A stretch of 64,000 nt of DNA, from the NCBI GenBank assembly GCA_002839855.1, contig PGYV01000004.1, positions 402,168 to 466,167 of the forward strand, in the 5' to 3' direction. Both the position numbers and the translations under genes were made by a program. The DNA is from Candidatus Goldiibacteriota bacterium HGW-Goldbacteria-1 (GTDB taxonomy: Bacteria > Oederibacteriota > PGYV01). The notes beneath the pieces were generated by a model. The model was not told the origin of the DNA. It made no database searches and saw only the letters and a list, made by a program, of their open reading frames with translations. This document shows positions 33,352 to 43,586 of this stretch, one piece after another (within the stretch, counting starts at the first letter, position 1; each line of letters opens with the position of its first letter).

Positions 33352-35472
33352 TTATTCCCTGGTGCTGTTGCTGGTAAAATCAGCCATATAACCTATTGTC
33401 TGGCTGCTAACCATCCCTTCAGGCAAAAAATTACTTAAAACAAATTCGGATTCCCGCAACCTTACAGTCACGACAAAAACCCTTTTTTTTGCTCTGGTAA
33501 CAGCCACATAAAACAGCCTTGTTTCCTCTTCCGCAAGGCTGAATTTATTTCCCCTGCATAAAGCCAGAATCCTGTCTTTAATCCTGTGAAAATTATCTTT
33601 GGCAGGAAAACAAAATGCCCCGTCTTCGCTGTTGACACAGCCTAAAATAATAACATTATCCGCCTGCAAACCTTTGGATTTATGTATTGTCATGTATTTA
33701 TAATTTCTGCGTCTGAGCTTTTTGTTTAACACTTTCATATATGGTTCAATCTCCGGCATTGCCTCGCTGTATCTGCCAAGAATCTGAATACTTTCATTTT
33801 CCGGTATCTGTGCAAGCAGGTAATCGGCAAGTTCTTCTGCTTTAGTTTCGTCCAAAACATTTAAGACTGTCAGTACTTTATCTGTTTCCTGTTGTCCGTT
33901 TACAGCATTCCCTTTTACCTCTTTAAAACGCTGGCTTCTGTTATTTTTTATTATCTTGTTGGATATTTCAACTATCTTGGGGTGGCATCTGTAGTTAAAC
34001 TTTAATTTCAGGACTTGCGCCTCCGGAAAATAATGCTCAAATTTAATAATAAACATAGGGTCGCTGCCCGCGAAGGAGTAAATACTCTGATAATCATCGC
34101 CGATGGCGAATAAATTTTGCTTTTTACCGGTTAACAGCCGTATAAACTGGCGCGTCAAAGGCTGTAAATCCTGAACTTCATCAACAAATATGCATTTATA
34201 TTTCTCGCGCAGTTTTTTTAACAGCGCCTTGTCATCTCTAAGCCTTTTTACAGCCAGATACAAAATCTTTGTAAAAGTCACTTTATTTTTCATATTCATG
34301 CTTGTTTCCAGTTCTTCACAAAAAGGGATGATAAAAGCCAGCACAGCCTTAATCAGCGGGTCCGCTCCGGGCATTAACTTTTTCATCTTGATACTGTAGG
34401 CCATTGTTATTTCAAGAGTGCTTATTATCAGTTCCACGACCTTATCTTCAATAATATTAAACATTTTTCTAAGCCTTATCTGATAATCCTGCACAAACCT
34501 TTCAGATTGATAATTTTTCAGCCTTGTTATAATCCATTCTTCAGGGGGCTTTTGAAATTCATTCACCTGCGGTTCTAAATCTATCAGCCGAAAACCGTAT
34601 TTTTTAAACTGTTCTTTTTTCCACTGCATCTGCTCACGATATTTTTCCCTGATTGAAGCATTCTCGTGATGCATCATTCCCCAGTATTCCGCGTAAACAC
34701 CATAATCAGGAAAGAAGAAATCAGGCTCAAAATATTTATCGCCCCAAGCAACCATAGTTTCATAAACAAAATTAATTTTATTTTTTATCAGCGCTTCAGC
34801 AATCCTTTTTTCCGCGTATGAACGCACCATTGTCCCGTCAGAACATCTTATGCTTTTGCCCGGTTCAGCAACAGTCTTATATTTTTGTATCTTTTCCCTG
34901 GGCTTAACGTTGCCAAACAGGTTTATTGCCGTACCCATGTATTTAAACATATTTTTACCGGTCTTGTGTTTTTCCAGCACGTTCTTTACAAAATTCTTCA
35001 TTTGTTTTTCATCAATTATAATATCAAAATTTGGATTTTCTTCTCTGGCTATGCTGTAGGCAAAAGAATGTATGGTGCGTATGTTGTCTTTTAAAAACTG
35101 GGGTTTTTGCCCGATAGCGTCACCCACCCTTGTTGCCACTTCCAAAGCTGCATCTTTATTAAAAGCCATTACAAGCATATTTTTGATAGGTATTTTAAGA
35201 TACTTATAAAATAATACTATCCTTTTTTTAAGTATTTCAGTTTTACCTGCTCCTGCCCCGGCAATTACAAGTGTTTGTTTGAAAGGTGAAAGCAAAGCCT
35301 TTTTCTGATAATCATCCATGTGTCCCTGATTGGCAAAAGCAATCATTTCCGGAGACGGGTCTTTTAATTCATCAATAAGGGGTTTATAAACCTTTTTCAC
35401 AACAGCACGTGATAAAAACCCAATCCCCAACCCCGCCACAACAATCCCCACAGCCGTAAATATCGTTGTCAA
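33352..35472 (-). CDS. UvrD/helicase IV-like helicase with embedded nuclease-like domain and N-terminal membrane segment
   Basis: 706 residues. A hydrophobic segment (about 4-22) begins the protein. Superfamily 1 motifs follow: Walker A AGAGAGKT (71-78), FVDEVQDLQP (II), AIGDDYQSIYSF (III), MTIHKSKGLQADNVI (V) and FYVAVTRAKKRV (VI). Between motifs Ia and II, residues about 210-300 hold a Vsr/PD-(D/E)XK-like domain (RSYAEKRIAEALI, EPDFFFPDYGVYAEYWG). It would unwind and possibly cut DNA near the membrane. Such helicase-nuclease mixes occur in phage defence, but this one is not a known named system to my eye. Confidence 0.88.
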   Translation of the reverse strand: MTTIFTAVGIVVAGLGIGFLSRAVVKKVYKPLIDELKDPSPEMIAFANQGHMDDYQKKALLSPFKQTLVIAGAGAGKTEILKKRIVLFYKYLKIPIKNMLVMAFNKDAALEVATRVGDAIGQKPQFLKDNIRTIHSFAYSIAREENPNFDIIIDEKQMKNFVKNVLEKHKTGKNMFKYMGTAINLFGNVKPREKIQKYKTVAEPGKSIRCSDGTMVRSYAEKRIAEALIKNKINFVYETMVAWGDKYFEPDFFFPDYGVYAEYWGMMHHENASIREKYREQMQWKKEQFKKYGFRLIDLEPQVNEFQKPPEEWIITRLKNYQSERFVQDYQIRLRKMFNIIEDKVVELIISTLEITMAYSIKMKKLMPGADPLIKAVLAFIIPFCEELETSMNMKNKVTFTKILYLAVKRLRDDKALLKKLREKYKCIFVDEVQDLQPLTRQFIRLLTGKKQNLFAIGDDYQSIYSFAGSDPMFIIKFEHYFPEAQVLKLKFNYRCHPKIVEISNKIIKNNRSQRFKEVKGNAVNGQQETDKVLTVLNVLDETKAEELADYLLAQIPENESIQILGRYSEAMPEIEPYMKVLNKKLRRRNYKYMTIHKSKGLQADNVIILGCVNSEDGAFCFPAKDNFHRIKDRILALCRGNKFSLAEEETRLFYVAVTRAKKRVFVVTVRLRESEFVLSNFLPEGMVSSQTIGYMADFTSNSTRE

Positions 35473-35590
35473 TTTTTTACCCCTTGATCCCTTTTCCTTT
35501 TTTCTATCCTCACCAAGTCACGATGTTAAATTCTTATCAATTTATGAATCAGGCAACGACACCTATATTTTAATTTCCTAATAAATCACG
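35473..35590. other. Short gap with degenerate repeat words
   Basis: Words such as tttctatcctcaccaagtca and caatttatgaatcaggc look like decayed 3' blocks of the island repeat, and similar words occur near 39665-39720. Too degenerate to define ends. Confidence 0.35.
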
Positions 35591-36508
35591 TTATTGGGAT
35601 GTTTTTGTTACGTCTTCTTCCTGAATCTTTTCTTTTTCCTTTTCGGCTTCAGCAATAACGCTTTGCATTTTAAAAATTAGATTTTTAAACGCATTTTCTG
35701 CCAGTTTTAAATCCATTTCTATTGGTTCACGGTTATGCGGAAGAGGTTTTCCCAGCATCTCCCACAATAACGTCTCGGCTAAAACGGGTTCTATAACATA
35801 ACGGTATCTATAACTCTCCCAATTGTCTTCCCACGTAAAATTAACGTTCATGTCATATGATAATTCAATTTTAATAAACCCCGGTATATCCGGATTTTTT
35901 AACAGATAAATATAACCCAGTTTTGCTGTTTTCCAGATTTCTTCCAAATCTTTAGCACCAATACCACAAAACGGACAGCCCGCGCCTTCCGCTATCGCCA
36001 TTGACCTTGCTTTCCATTTATGCCCATTACTGCAAATAAAATTAGACTTCCCGGAACGGTCTGTAACATACCCTTCAAGCGATATCCCCCGGCCCTGCAA
36101 CCGTTTTTTCATCTCTGCAGTATATGCATAAATATTGTCAAATTCAGGCTTTAAACCCGGCGGCGGCCGTAAACCTGCCTTCTTAGCTTTATCTAAAGCT
36201 GAAAATACCTCTTCCTGCTTAATTTCACATACTTCAACCCCTTTACTATAGGGTGTTACCAAGTAAGCCGTTGATGCCCAAAATACCTCTTCTGCCCAAC
36301 CCATATCTGGTACAGCGTGGTATTCCTTCAACTGCCATTTCTGCCCGGTTTCTTTTACAATTTTACCCGCCTGTCTTTTGCAGTCATTATTATGCTCCGC
36401 TAATCTATCTTCGGGTTTCCAAGTAGTTATTCCAAACTTATATAAATTCTGATTAGAGGGATGCACTAATAAATATATAAACCCCGGTTTATCTGTTTTC
36501 TCACTCAT
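35591..36508 (-). CDS. T5orf172/GIY-YIG-like protein with central zinc ribbon and two nuclease-like domains
   Basis: 305 residues. The N-terminal domain (about 8-100: GFIYLLVHPSNQNLYKFGIT then KPEDRLAEHN) and the C-terminal domain (about 197-290: LGYIYLLKNPDIPGFIKIEL) both follow the GIY-YIG/T5orf172 pattern (Y-x-YxL, KxG). A treble-clef zinc ribbon lies between them: Cys159, His163, Cys178, Cys181. The second domain lacks the GxT after KI, so it may not be catalytic. The promoter, start and first 19 codons exist as a second copy at 39852-39910. Confidence 0.72.
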   Translation of the reverse strand: MSEKTDKPGFIYLLVHPSNQNLYKFGITTWKPEDRLAEHNNDCKRQAGKIVKETGQKWQLKEYHAVPDMGWAEEVFWASTAYLVTPYSKGVEVCEIKQEEVFSALDKAKKAGLRPPPGLKPEFDNIYAYTAEMKKRLQGRGISLEGYVTDRSGKSNFICSNGHKWKARSMAIAEGAGCPFCGIGAKDLEEIWKTAKLGYIYLLKNPDIPGFIKIELSYDMNVNFTWEDNWESYRYRYVIEPVLAETLLWEMLGKPLPHNREPIEMDLKLAENAFKNLIFKMQSVIAEAEKEKEKIQEEDVTKTSQ

Positions 36509-36700
36509 AGTAACCTGCCTTTAATGCGTTATTAGTTTTGTCTTTGTTATACTACAACTTATCATTTCTCCCCAAAAATCACAAATCCGATTATATCATC
36601 AATTCTTATTATTTACGAAAAAATAGCACTACCGCTGTATTTTATTGGTGTTTTTTATATCCAAGTCTTGAATCAAGGCACGGTGTCTGGTTGTTTTATT
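36451..36700. repeat. Source copy of a duplicated segment
   Basis: This block (gene 5' end, promoter region and repeat D) matches 39852-40095 nearly base for base: shared words include ataaatatataaaccccggt, ctgttttctcactcata, ttatcatttctccccaaaaa and tcacaaatccgatt. Scattered differences show the duplication is not brand new. Confidence 0.85.
36603..36696 (+). repeat. Dispersed island repeat, copy D (3' two thirds)
   Basis: Begins at ttcttattatttacgaa, continues with ctgtattttattggtg and ends with tccaagtcttgaatcaaggc then acggtgtctgg. It ends 16 bases from the stop codon of the mobile mystery protein B gene. Confidence 0.85.
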
Positions 36701-36711
36701 TTTTACGCGTT

Positions 36712-37294
36712 TTAAATCAAATTATCTGTAAACTTCATCAGCGGATCAAAATCGCCTTTATCCGCCTCTTTAAGGGCTTTTATATATTCTTTCCTTATAT
36801 CTGTGTTGTCCACCATATCTTTATCCGGCCATTTAGGCATTGCATGCCCTGCTGTAAACAAAATTATATCGGAAACAAGCCTTGCGTGCCTTCCGTTGCC
36901 GTTTTCAAACGGGTGTATCATGACAAGCCTGTGATGTATCCGTACTGCCTGTTCCAAAATCTGCATTTTATTTTCAGACCAGTATTTTGAATCGTCAATA
37001 AGTTTTTTTATTTCTACACCGATTTGTTCCGGGGCAATTCCTATGTTTAACACTTTTCTCCTGAAAGCCCCCGCCCACTTCCATGTAGCGCCGAACATTT
37101 CCTTATGCACGCCTTTTATTGTTTTTTCAGAAAGCTCAAAAGCTGTTTTTTTTTGACAGGTATTTACTTACCGCGTGCAGCACATTTTCCGCTTCCCAGA
37201 CATCAAGTTCTTTTTTTGTGCTGATATGCCCGGGTATTAAACCTGAAATATCATCTATAGGCGTTGAATCTTCAGCGCCATGAAAATTGTCCAT
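36712..37294 (-). pseudogene. Mobile mystery protein B (Fic-family), frameshifted in a poly-A run
   Basis: From the ATG at 37294 the frame reads MDNFHGAEDSTPIDDISG and so on to YLSKK, then a run of nine A (minus strand; 37146-37154) shifts it into a stop within a few codons. Removing one A restores KKTAFELSEKTIKGVHKEMF and the rest to 36712. The downstream part has the Fic motif HPFENGNGRHAR, which transfers AMP or similar. The ATG directly follows the stop of the mobile mystery protein A gene (TAAATG). The shift could be a true mutation, a slippage site or a sequencing error. Confidence 0.85.
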
Positions 37295-37747
37295 TTAATC
37301 CTCCCAGATTGAAGAATCCGCTTTTTCACTAAGCTCGTCTGTAAGTTCTTTTAAGCGTTTTTCATACGCGCTGTTATCAGGCGCCTGTTCTTCCAGCGCC
37401 ATATTGGAGTATGTCCTTTTTAAAATTTTTTCAGCCCTGATTAAAGCATGCTTTCTTATAAACTCTTCAAAAGTCCCGGCCGGTTTAAAGGTAATAAGCA
37501 CTTCGCAGTTAAGTTCTTTAGCGACGCGCGCGATTGTCTGCAGCTCAGCCGTATCCAATGCGGATTCTGTACGGTTAAAAGAAGACTGCTTTGTTCCCAG
37601 TCTTTTTGCCATCTGTCCCTGCGTAATTCCAAGGGCTTTCCTAAGCGCTGATTCTTTACCCGGAAGCATTGAAACAGGAAAAGGCTGCCCGCTTTCAAAA
37701 GCCGCGAATATCTGTTCACGCTGTAATTTCTTAAAATTATTCTTCAT
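37295..37747 (-). CDS. Mobile mystery protein A (helix-turn-helix regulator)
   Basis: 150 residues from the ATG at 37747, which has AGGAGGTG upstream; the frame runs on to 37825 without an RBS. The helix-turn-helix is LRKALGITQGQMAKRLGTKQ then SSFNRTE, followed by a strand/helix part (LNCEVLITFKPAGTFEEFIR) found in mobile mystery protein A. Proteins A and B form a two-gene unit common on mobile elements, resembling an HTH/Fic toxin-antitoxin pair. Here the partner is frameshifted. Confidence 0.85.
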   Translation of the reverse strand: MKNNFKKLQREQIFAAFESGQPFPVSMLPGKESALRKALGITQGQMAKRLGTKQSSFNRTESALDTAELQTIARVAKELNCEVLITFKPAGTFEEFIRKHALIRAEKILKRTYSNMALEEQAPDNSAYEKRLKELTDELSEKADSSIWED

Positions 37748-38034
37748 AATACACCTCCTAATATGTATTAAGATACATATTGTTTCAATGTAATTATCAC
37801 TTATAATACATATTTTGTAAAGCAAAAAATGTATTTAAGTACATAAAATTGGAGGATCAGAAGGTTGGATGGTTGAAAGGTCGGTTGGAAAGAATAACCA
37901 AGGACGGACCTTCCGCCTGCGATAAATCTTTAGCGGACAAGTGAGTTGAGAGTAATTTACAGCTAACAGTTTACAGCTTGCAATTTGTCACTTGTCACTT
38001 GCAATTTGTCACTTGTCACCTGTTACCACCTGAA

Positions 38035-38178
38035 CGCCTTCCCCCGGAGTAATAATTATTCTGTTATTTCAGCATAAAAATTGCTTTTCTTATTATTCCC
38101 ACACAAACAACACTTCCGCTATATTTTATTGACATTTTTTTTTCAAAGCCTTGAGTCAAGGCACGGTGTAGGGTTATT
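38035..38178 (+). repeat. Dispersed island repeat, copy E (full length)
   Basis: Runs from gccttcccccggagtaat through gttatttcagcataaaaat, ttcttattattcccac, tatattttattgac and ccttgagtcaaggcacggtg. It is preceded by cacttgtc words like those before copy B. No gene lies between E and F. The region 37826-38034 also holds gaaggttgg/gaaaggtcgg words like those of the 48928 element. Confidence 0.8.
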
Positions 38179-38335
38179 TTTACAACCAGCAAACACATTT
38201 GTCAAATGACTTTTGTGTATTTTTAACACATTTATCCAACGACTTTTTGCCAAAAATTACACTTTTGAAATAATTTTTATTTTTGCTTTATTTTATAGGT
38301 AATTTAACACTTTAAAATCATATGAATACAGGCAA

Positions 38336-38428
38336 ATCTTATTATTTACAAACAAATAGCATAACCGCTATATTTTATTGGCATTTTTTCTATCAATGTC
38401 ATGAGTCAAGGCACGGTGTCGGGTATTT
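38336..38428 (+). repeat. Dispersed island repeat, copy F
   Basis: Begins at atcttattatttacaaac and ends catgagtcaaggcacggtgt then cgggtat. It shares with copy I the variant ctatcaatgtcatgagtc, so F and I form a sub-branch of the family. Confidence 0.85.
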
Positions 38429-38467
38429 CTTTACTTTCAAGGTCTGGCACCAGTTTTTTCTTTTTCT

Positions 38468-38514
38468 TCTTTTTTCATCAAAATCTTAAGTTAAGACACG
38501 GTGTCGGGTTGTTC
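38468..38514 (+). repeat. Dispersed island repeat, copy G (3' block, diverged)
   Basis: Only tcttttttcatcaaaatc, ttaagttaagacacggtgtc and gggttgt remain. It ends 3 bases before the stop codon of the NHL lipoprotein gene. Confidence 0.7.
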
Positions 38515-38516
38515 AA

Positions 38517-39584
38517 TTAAGGATTTAGAGTAAAAACTTGTATTCTGCTATTATATGAGTCCACTACATACAACTTTGAAGAAACATTATGCCATGCTAC
38601 TTTATTAGGATCATCAAATTGCCCATTCCCGCTTCCTGCACTTCCCCATTGAGTTATAAAATTTCCTGAAAGATCAAACATTTGGCAATAACTATTAAAT
38701 GTATCTGCAATGTAAACACGGTTATTCACATTGTCAATTTCTATCCCATTAGGACGGTCAAACGTACCGTAACCAGTACCATTTTCACCGAACTTACTGA
38801 TAAAATTTCCTAATAGATCAAATACTTGCACGTTGTGAAGTACTCCATCAGAAACATATACACGACTATTAGTTTTATCTATTTCAACATCCATCGGTGA
38901 TTGAAATTGTCCGTCCCCCGTTCCTTGATAACCAAAATAAGAAATATAACTGCCATTTAAATCAAATATTTGTACTCTATGATTACCTGTGTCTGCAACA
39001 TATACTTTTCCATTAGTTGTGTCTATATCAATACCACTAGGCATATCAAAATTCCCATTTCCTGTACCATTAGCACCCCATTTATCAATAAATGTACCAT
39101 CCGTTGCCATTATTTGTATTCTATCATTGTCACCATCTACCACATAAATACGATTGTTCGCAAAATCACCTGCAAATTGATAAGGCTGACTAAACTGACC
39201 ATCTCCGGTTCCAGGAGAGCCGATTGAACGTTTATAATTGGTACTTAAGTCAAAAACCTGAATTCTATGATTCAAAGCATCTGCAACATATATTTCAGAA
39301 TTTGTATCATCTATTTCAATATATGAAGGTACGTTAAATTGCCCATTTAACGAGCCATAACTTCCCCATTGACCGGCATATGTAATATTTGGTGTTAATG
39401 TATTTGTTGGCGTATGTGTAGAGGTTTGTGTAGCCGTATTAGTCTGTGTTTGAGTTTCTGTTGCTGTATTTTCAATTATATTTGTAGCATCTGGTGGAGC
39501 TACAGGATTTCTTTTGCCGCAACCACTACAACCTGAAAAGATTGCAATTAAACCGATTAACATAATAAGAATTATTTTTTTCAT
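38517..39584 (-). CDS. NHL-repeat lipoprotein with Thr-rich linker
   Basis: 355 residues from the ATG at 39584 (a TTG one codon earlier is unlikely). A lipoprotein signal ends at FSGC, then a short TET/TQT/TPT linker (about 42-68) and six NHL blades with the repeating pattern GTGDGQFxxPxxI, IYVADxxNHRIQVF. The blades form a beta propeller for protein or sugar binding. The gene is visibly AT-richer than the surrounding core genes, which suggests transfer. AGGAGGG precedes the ATG. A repeat copy lies at each end. Confidence 0.88.
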   Translation of the reverse strand: MKKIILIMLIGLIAIFSGCSGCGKRNPVAPPDATNIIENTATETQTQTNTATQTSTHTPTNTLTPNITYAGQWGSYGSLNGQFNVPSYIEIDDTNSEIYVADALNHRIQVFDLSTNYKRSIGSPGTGDGQFSQPYQFAGDFANNRIYVVDGDNDRIQIMATDGTFIDKWGANGTGNGNFDMPSGIDIDTTNGKVYVADTGNHRVQIFDLNGSYISYFGYQGTGDGQFQSPMDVEIDKTNSRVYVSDGVLHNVQVFDLLGNFISKFGENGTGYGTFDRPNGIEIDNVNNRVYIADTFNSYCQMFDLSGNFITQWGSAGSGNGQFDDPNKVAWHNVSSKLYVVDSYNSRIQVFTLNP

Positions 39585-39729
39585 CAATACCCTCCTGATT
39601 TTATTAACTATATCTTAATCCAAAGATCAAATATTTAACAGTTATTTTTTGCTCCGGTTTATTCTTCCTTCCCCAATCACCATGTTAACACTTTTTATCA
39701 AGTCACAAATTAGGCTCTGAGACCTATTC

Positions 39730-39850
39730 TTTTATTAGCAGAAAAACAACTTTTCTTATTATTTACGAACAAATAGCATTACCGTTATATTTTATTGGTA
39801 TTTTTTCTACTCAAGTCTTGAGTTAAGATACGGTGTTGGATGGTTTTTTT
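39730..39850 (+). repeat. Dispersed island repeat, copy H
   Basis: Covers tcttttattagcagaaaaac, ttcttattatttacgaac, tatattttattggta and ctcaagtcttgagttaagat then acggtgttgg. The truncated T5orf172-like gene copy begins immediately after it, so the repeat end is a recombination joint. Confidence 0.85.
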
Positions 39851-39851
39851 C

Positions 39852-39910
39852 AGATTAGACGGATGCACTAATAAATATATAAACCCCGGTTTATCTGTTT
39901 TCTCACTCAT
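39852..39910 (-). pseudogene. Truncated second copy of the T5orf172-like gene
   Basis: From the ATG at 39910 the first 19 codons equal those of the gene at 35591-36508 (MSEKTDKPGFIYLLVHPS), then the sequence runs straight into repeat copy H and stops after about 20 more codons. The upstream 140 bases are also duplicated. It can encode no functional protein. Confidence 0.85.
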
Positions 39911-40005
39911 AATAACCTGCCTTTATCGCTTTATTTGTTTTGTCTTTGCTATACTACAACTTATCATTTCTCCCCAAAAACCACAAATCCGATTCTATCA
40001 TCAAT

Positions 40006-40096
40006 TCTCATTATTTACGAACAAATAGCAATATCGCTATATTTTATTGGCGTTTTTTCTATCAATGTCATGAGTCAAGGCACGGTGTCGATTTTT
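40006..40096 (+). repeat. Dispersed island repeat, copy I (in the duplicated segment)
   Basis: The counterpart of copy D in the duplicated block: ttctcattatttacgaac, tatattttattggcg, then the F-like variant atcaatgtcatgagtcaagg and cacggtgtcgat. The following 40100-40490 holds only decayed sequence, including two copies of aggttttaaaaaat. Confidence 0.85.
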
Positions 40097-40496
40097 CATA
40101 TAAATAAACGATATTTATCATTCCTCTAAAACCCCGGACCTTACGCGATGTTCTGCCAACCAAGCAACCGGCCGGGGCGCTGATTGTTACATTGTGTGAT
40201 TTTTTTCATGCGATATAATAAAAGTTCATCATTAACAGTCTTCAATTCCTTGTCAATCATGGCTTCTCCCGTTACCAAAGATGATTGTTTCAAAAACCAC
40301 TTCCAAACATTTTTTATTATACGCCTTGGGGGGAAATACGTCAATTTTTTAAAACCTTTATGTCAATGCAAAATAGAAATGTCCTATTTTTTAAAACCTT
40401 TACCCACCTGCTTCCCCGCCCCTTATTCTCCCCCATAATTCCCTTGAAATATTGCCTGTAAACCCTTATAATTACTTCTGCCTTAAGCCAAATAAT

Positions 40497-40571
40497 GGTG
40501 GCGTAGCCAAGCGGTAAGGCACGGGTCTGCAAAACCCTTATTCATCGGTTCAATTCCGATCGCCACCTCCA
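40497..40571 (+). tRNA. tRNA-Cys (anticodon GCA), CCA encoded
   Basis: Acceptor ggtggcg pairs with cgccacc, followed by discriminator t and encoded CCA. The D arm is tagccaagcggtaaggca, the anticodon loop is ctgcaaa (GCA) and the T arm is atcgg-ttcaatt-ccgat. The anticodon stem has one mismatched end pair. It closes the accessory region, a common integration point. Confidence 0.95.
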
Positions 40572-40580
40572 TAAATAAAA

Positions 40581-40608
40581 AAAGCGCCCTTTACGGGCGC
40601 TTTTTTTT
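40581..40608 (+). terminator. Bidirectional terminator after tRNA-Cys
   Basis: Stem aaagcgccc / gggcgcttt (9 bp, loop tttac), followed by ttttt and preceded by aaaa. It serves both the tRNA and the convergent PilZ gene. Confidence 0.92.
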
Positions 40609-40620
40609 ATTTATTAAAAC

Positions 40621-40995
40621 CTACAGCGTTGTCTCCCCTGTAAGCTTTTTAAGCAGTTTCGTATGGTCGGGGTGTAACAATTCAAAGTTAACGCCCGACT
40701 TCCAGATGCCTTCTTTTTTTGAATCGCTGAAGCACCATTCCACCCTTCCAAAAGTAACAACCGGCATTGGTTCTTCCGGGACCATTATTTCCATCCTTAA
40801 CATCCTTCCGGGCGGAAGCAATACTTTTGACACCACCTGAACCCCGGTTACGCTTATATCCGCGCTGTCTGCATGTATTTCGTTTTTTAAAGGGTCATCG
40901 GCTTCATTTTCTTCAAGGGTGTCTGCGGCTTTTAACGCAACTTTTGCCTGAAAACTTACCCTTGGATGCCTTCTTTTTTCTGTGTAATTTTCCAA
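40621..40995 (-). CDS. PilZ-domain c-di-GMP receptor protein
   Basis: 124 residues. The c-di-GMP-binding motifs are EKRRHPRVSF (RxxxR form) near the N-terminus and ADISVTGVQVVS ((D/N)xSxxG). One PilZ barrel makes up the whole protein, so it works as an adaptor. It starts 2 bases after the ahcY stop and is probably read from the metK-ahcY transcript; the diguanylate cyclase at 28721 could supply the signal. Confidence 0.88.
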   Translation of the reverse strand: MENYTEKRRHPRVSFQAKVALKAADTLEENEADDPLKNEIHADSADISVTGVQVVSKVLLPPGRMLRMEIMVPEEPMPVVTFGRVEWCFSDSKKEGIWKSGVNFELLHPDHTKLLKKLTGETTL

Positions 40996-40997
40996 AA

Positions 40998-43465
<2,468 letters not shown>

Positions 43466-43586
43466 ATTATTGCCTCCTGAGATTATATTTAGCGCTGCAA
43501 TTAATAACGAAATTATAGCACAGCACTGTTTTGATTTCTATAAAAAATACGGCAAAAACAGCGCCTATGTGTAGTATAATCGTGTC

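Noticed and set aside
27478-40096. Classical integron attC sites
   Set aside because: The repeat lacks complementary outer ends needed for the attC hairpin, and no integron integrase is visible, so only the cassette-like geometry is reported.
40141-40344. Minus-strand frame of 67 codons next to tRNA-Cys
   Set aside because: The start is a TTG without RBS, the composition is odd, and it lies in decayed repeat sequence; it may be a gene remnant but I cannot support it.
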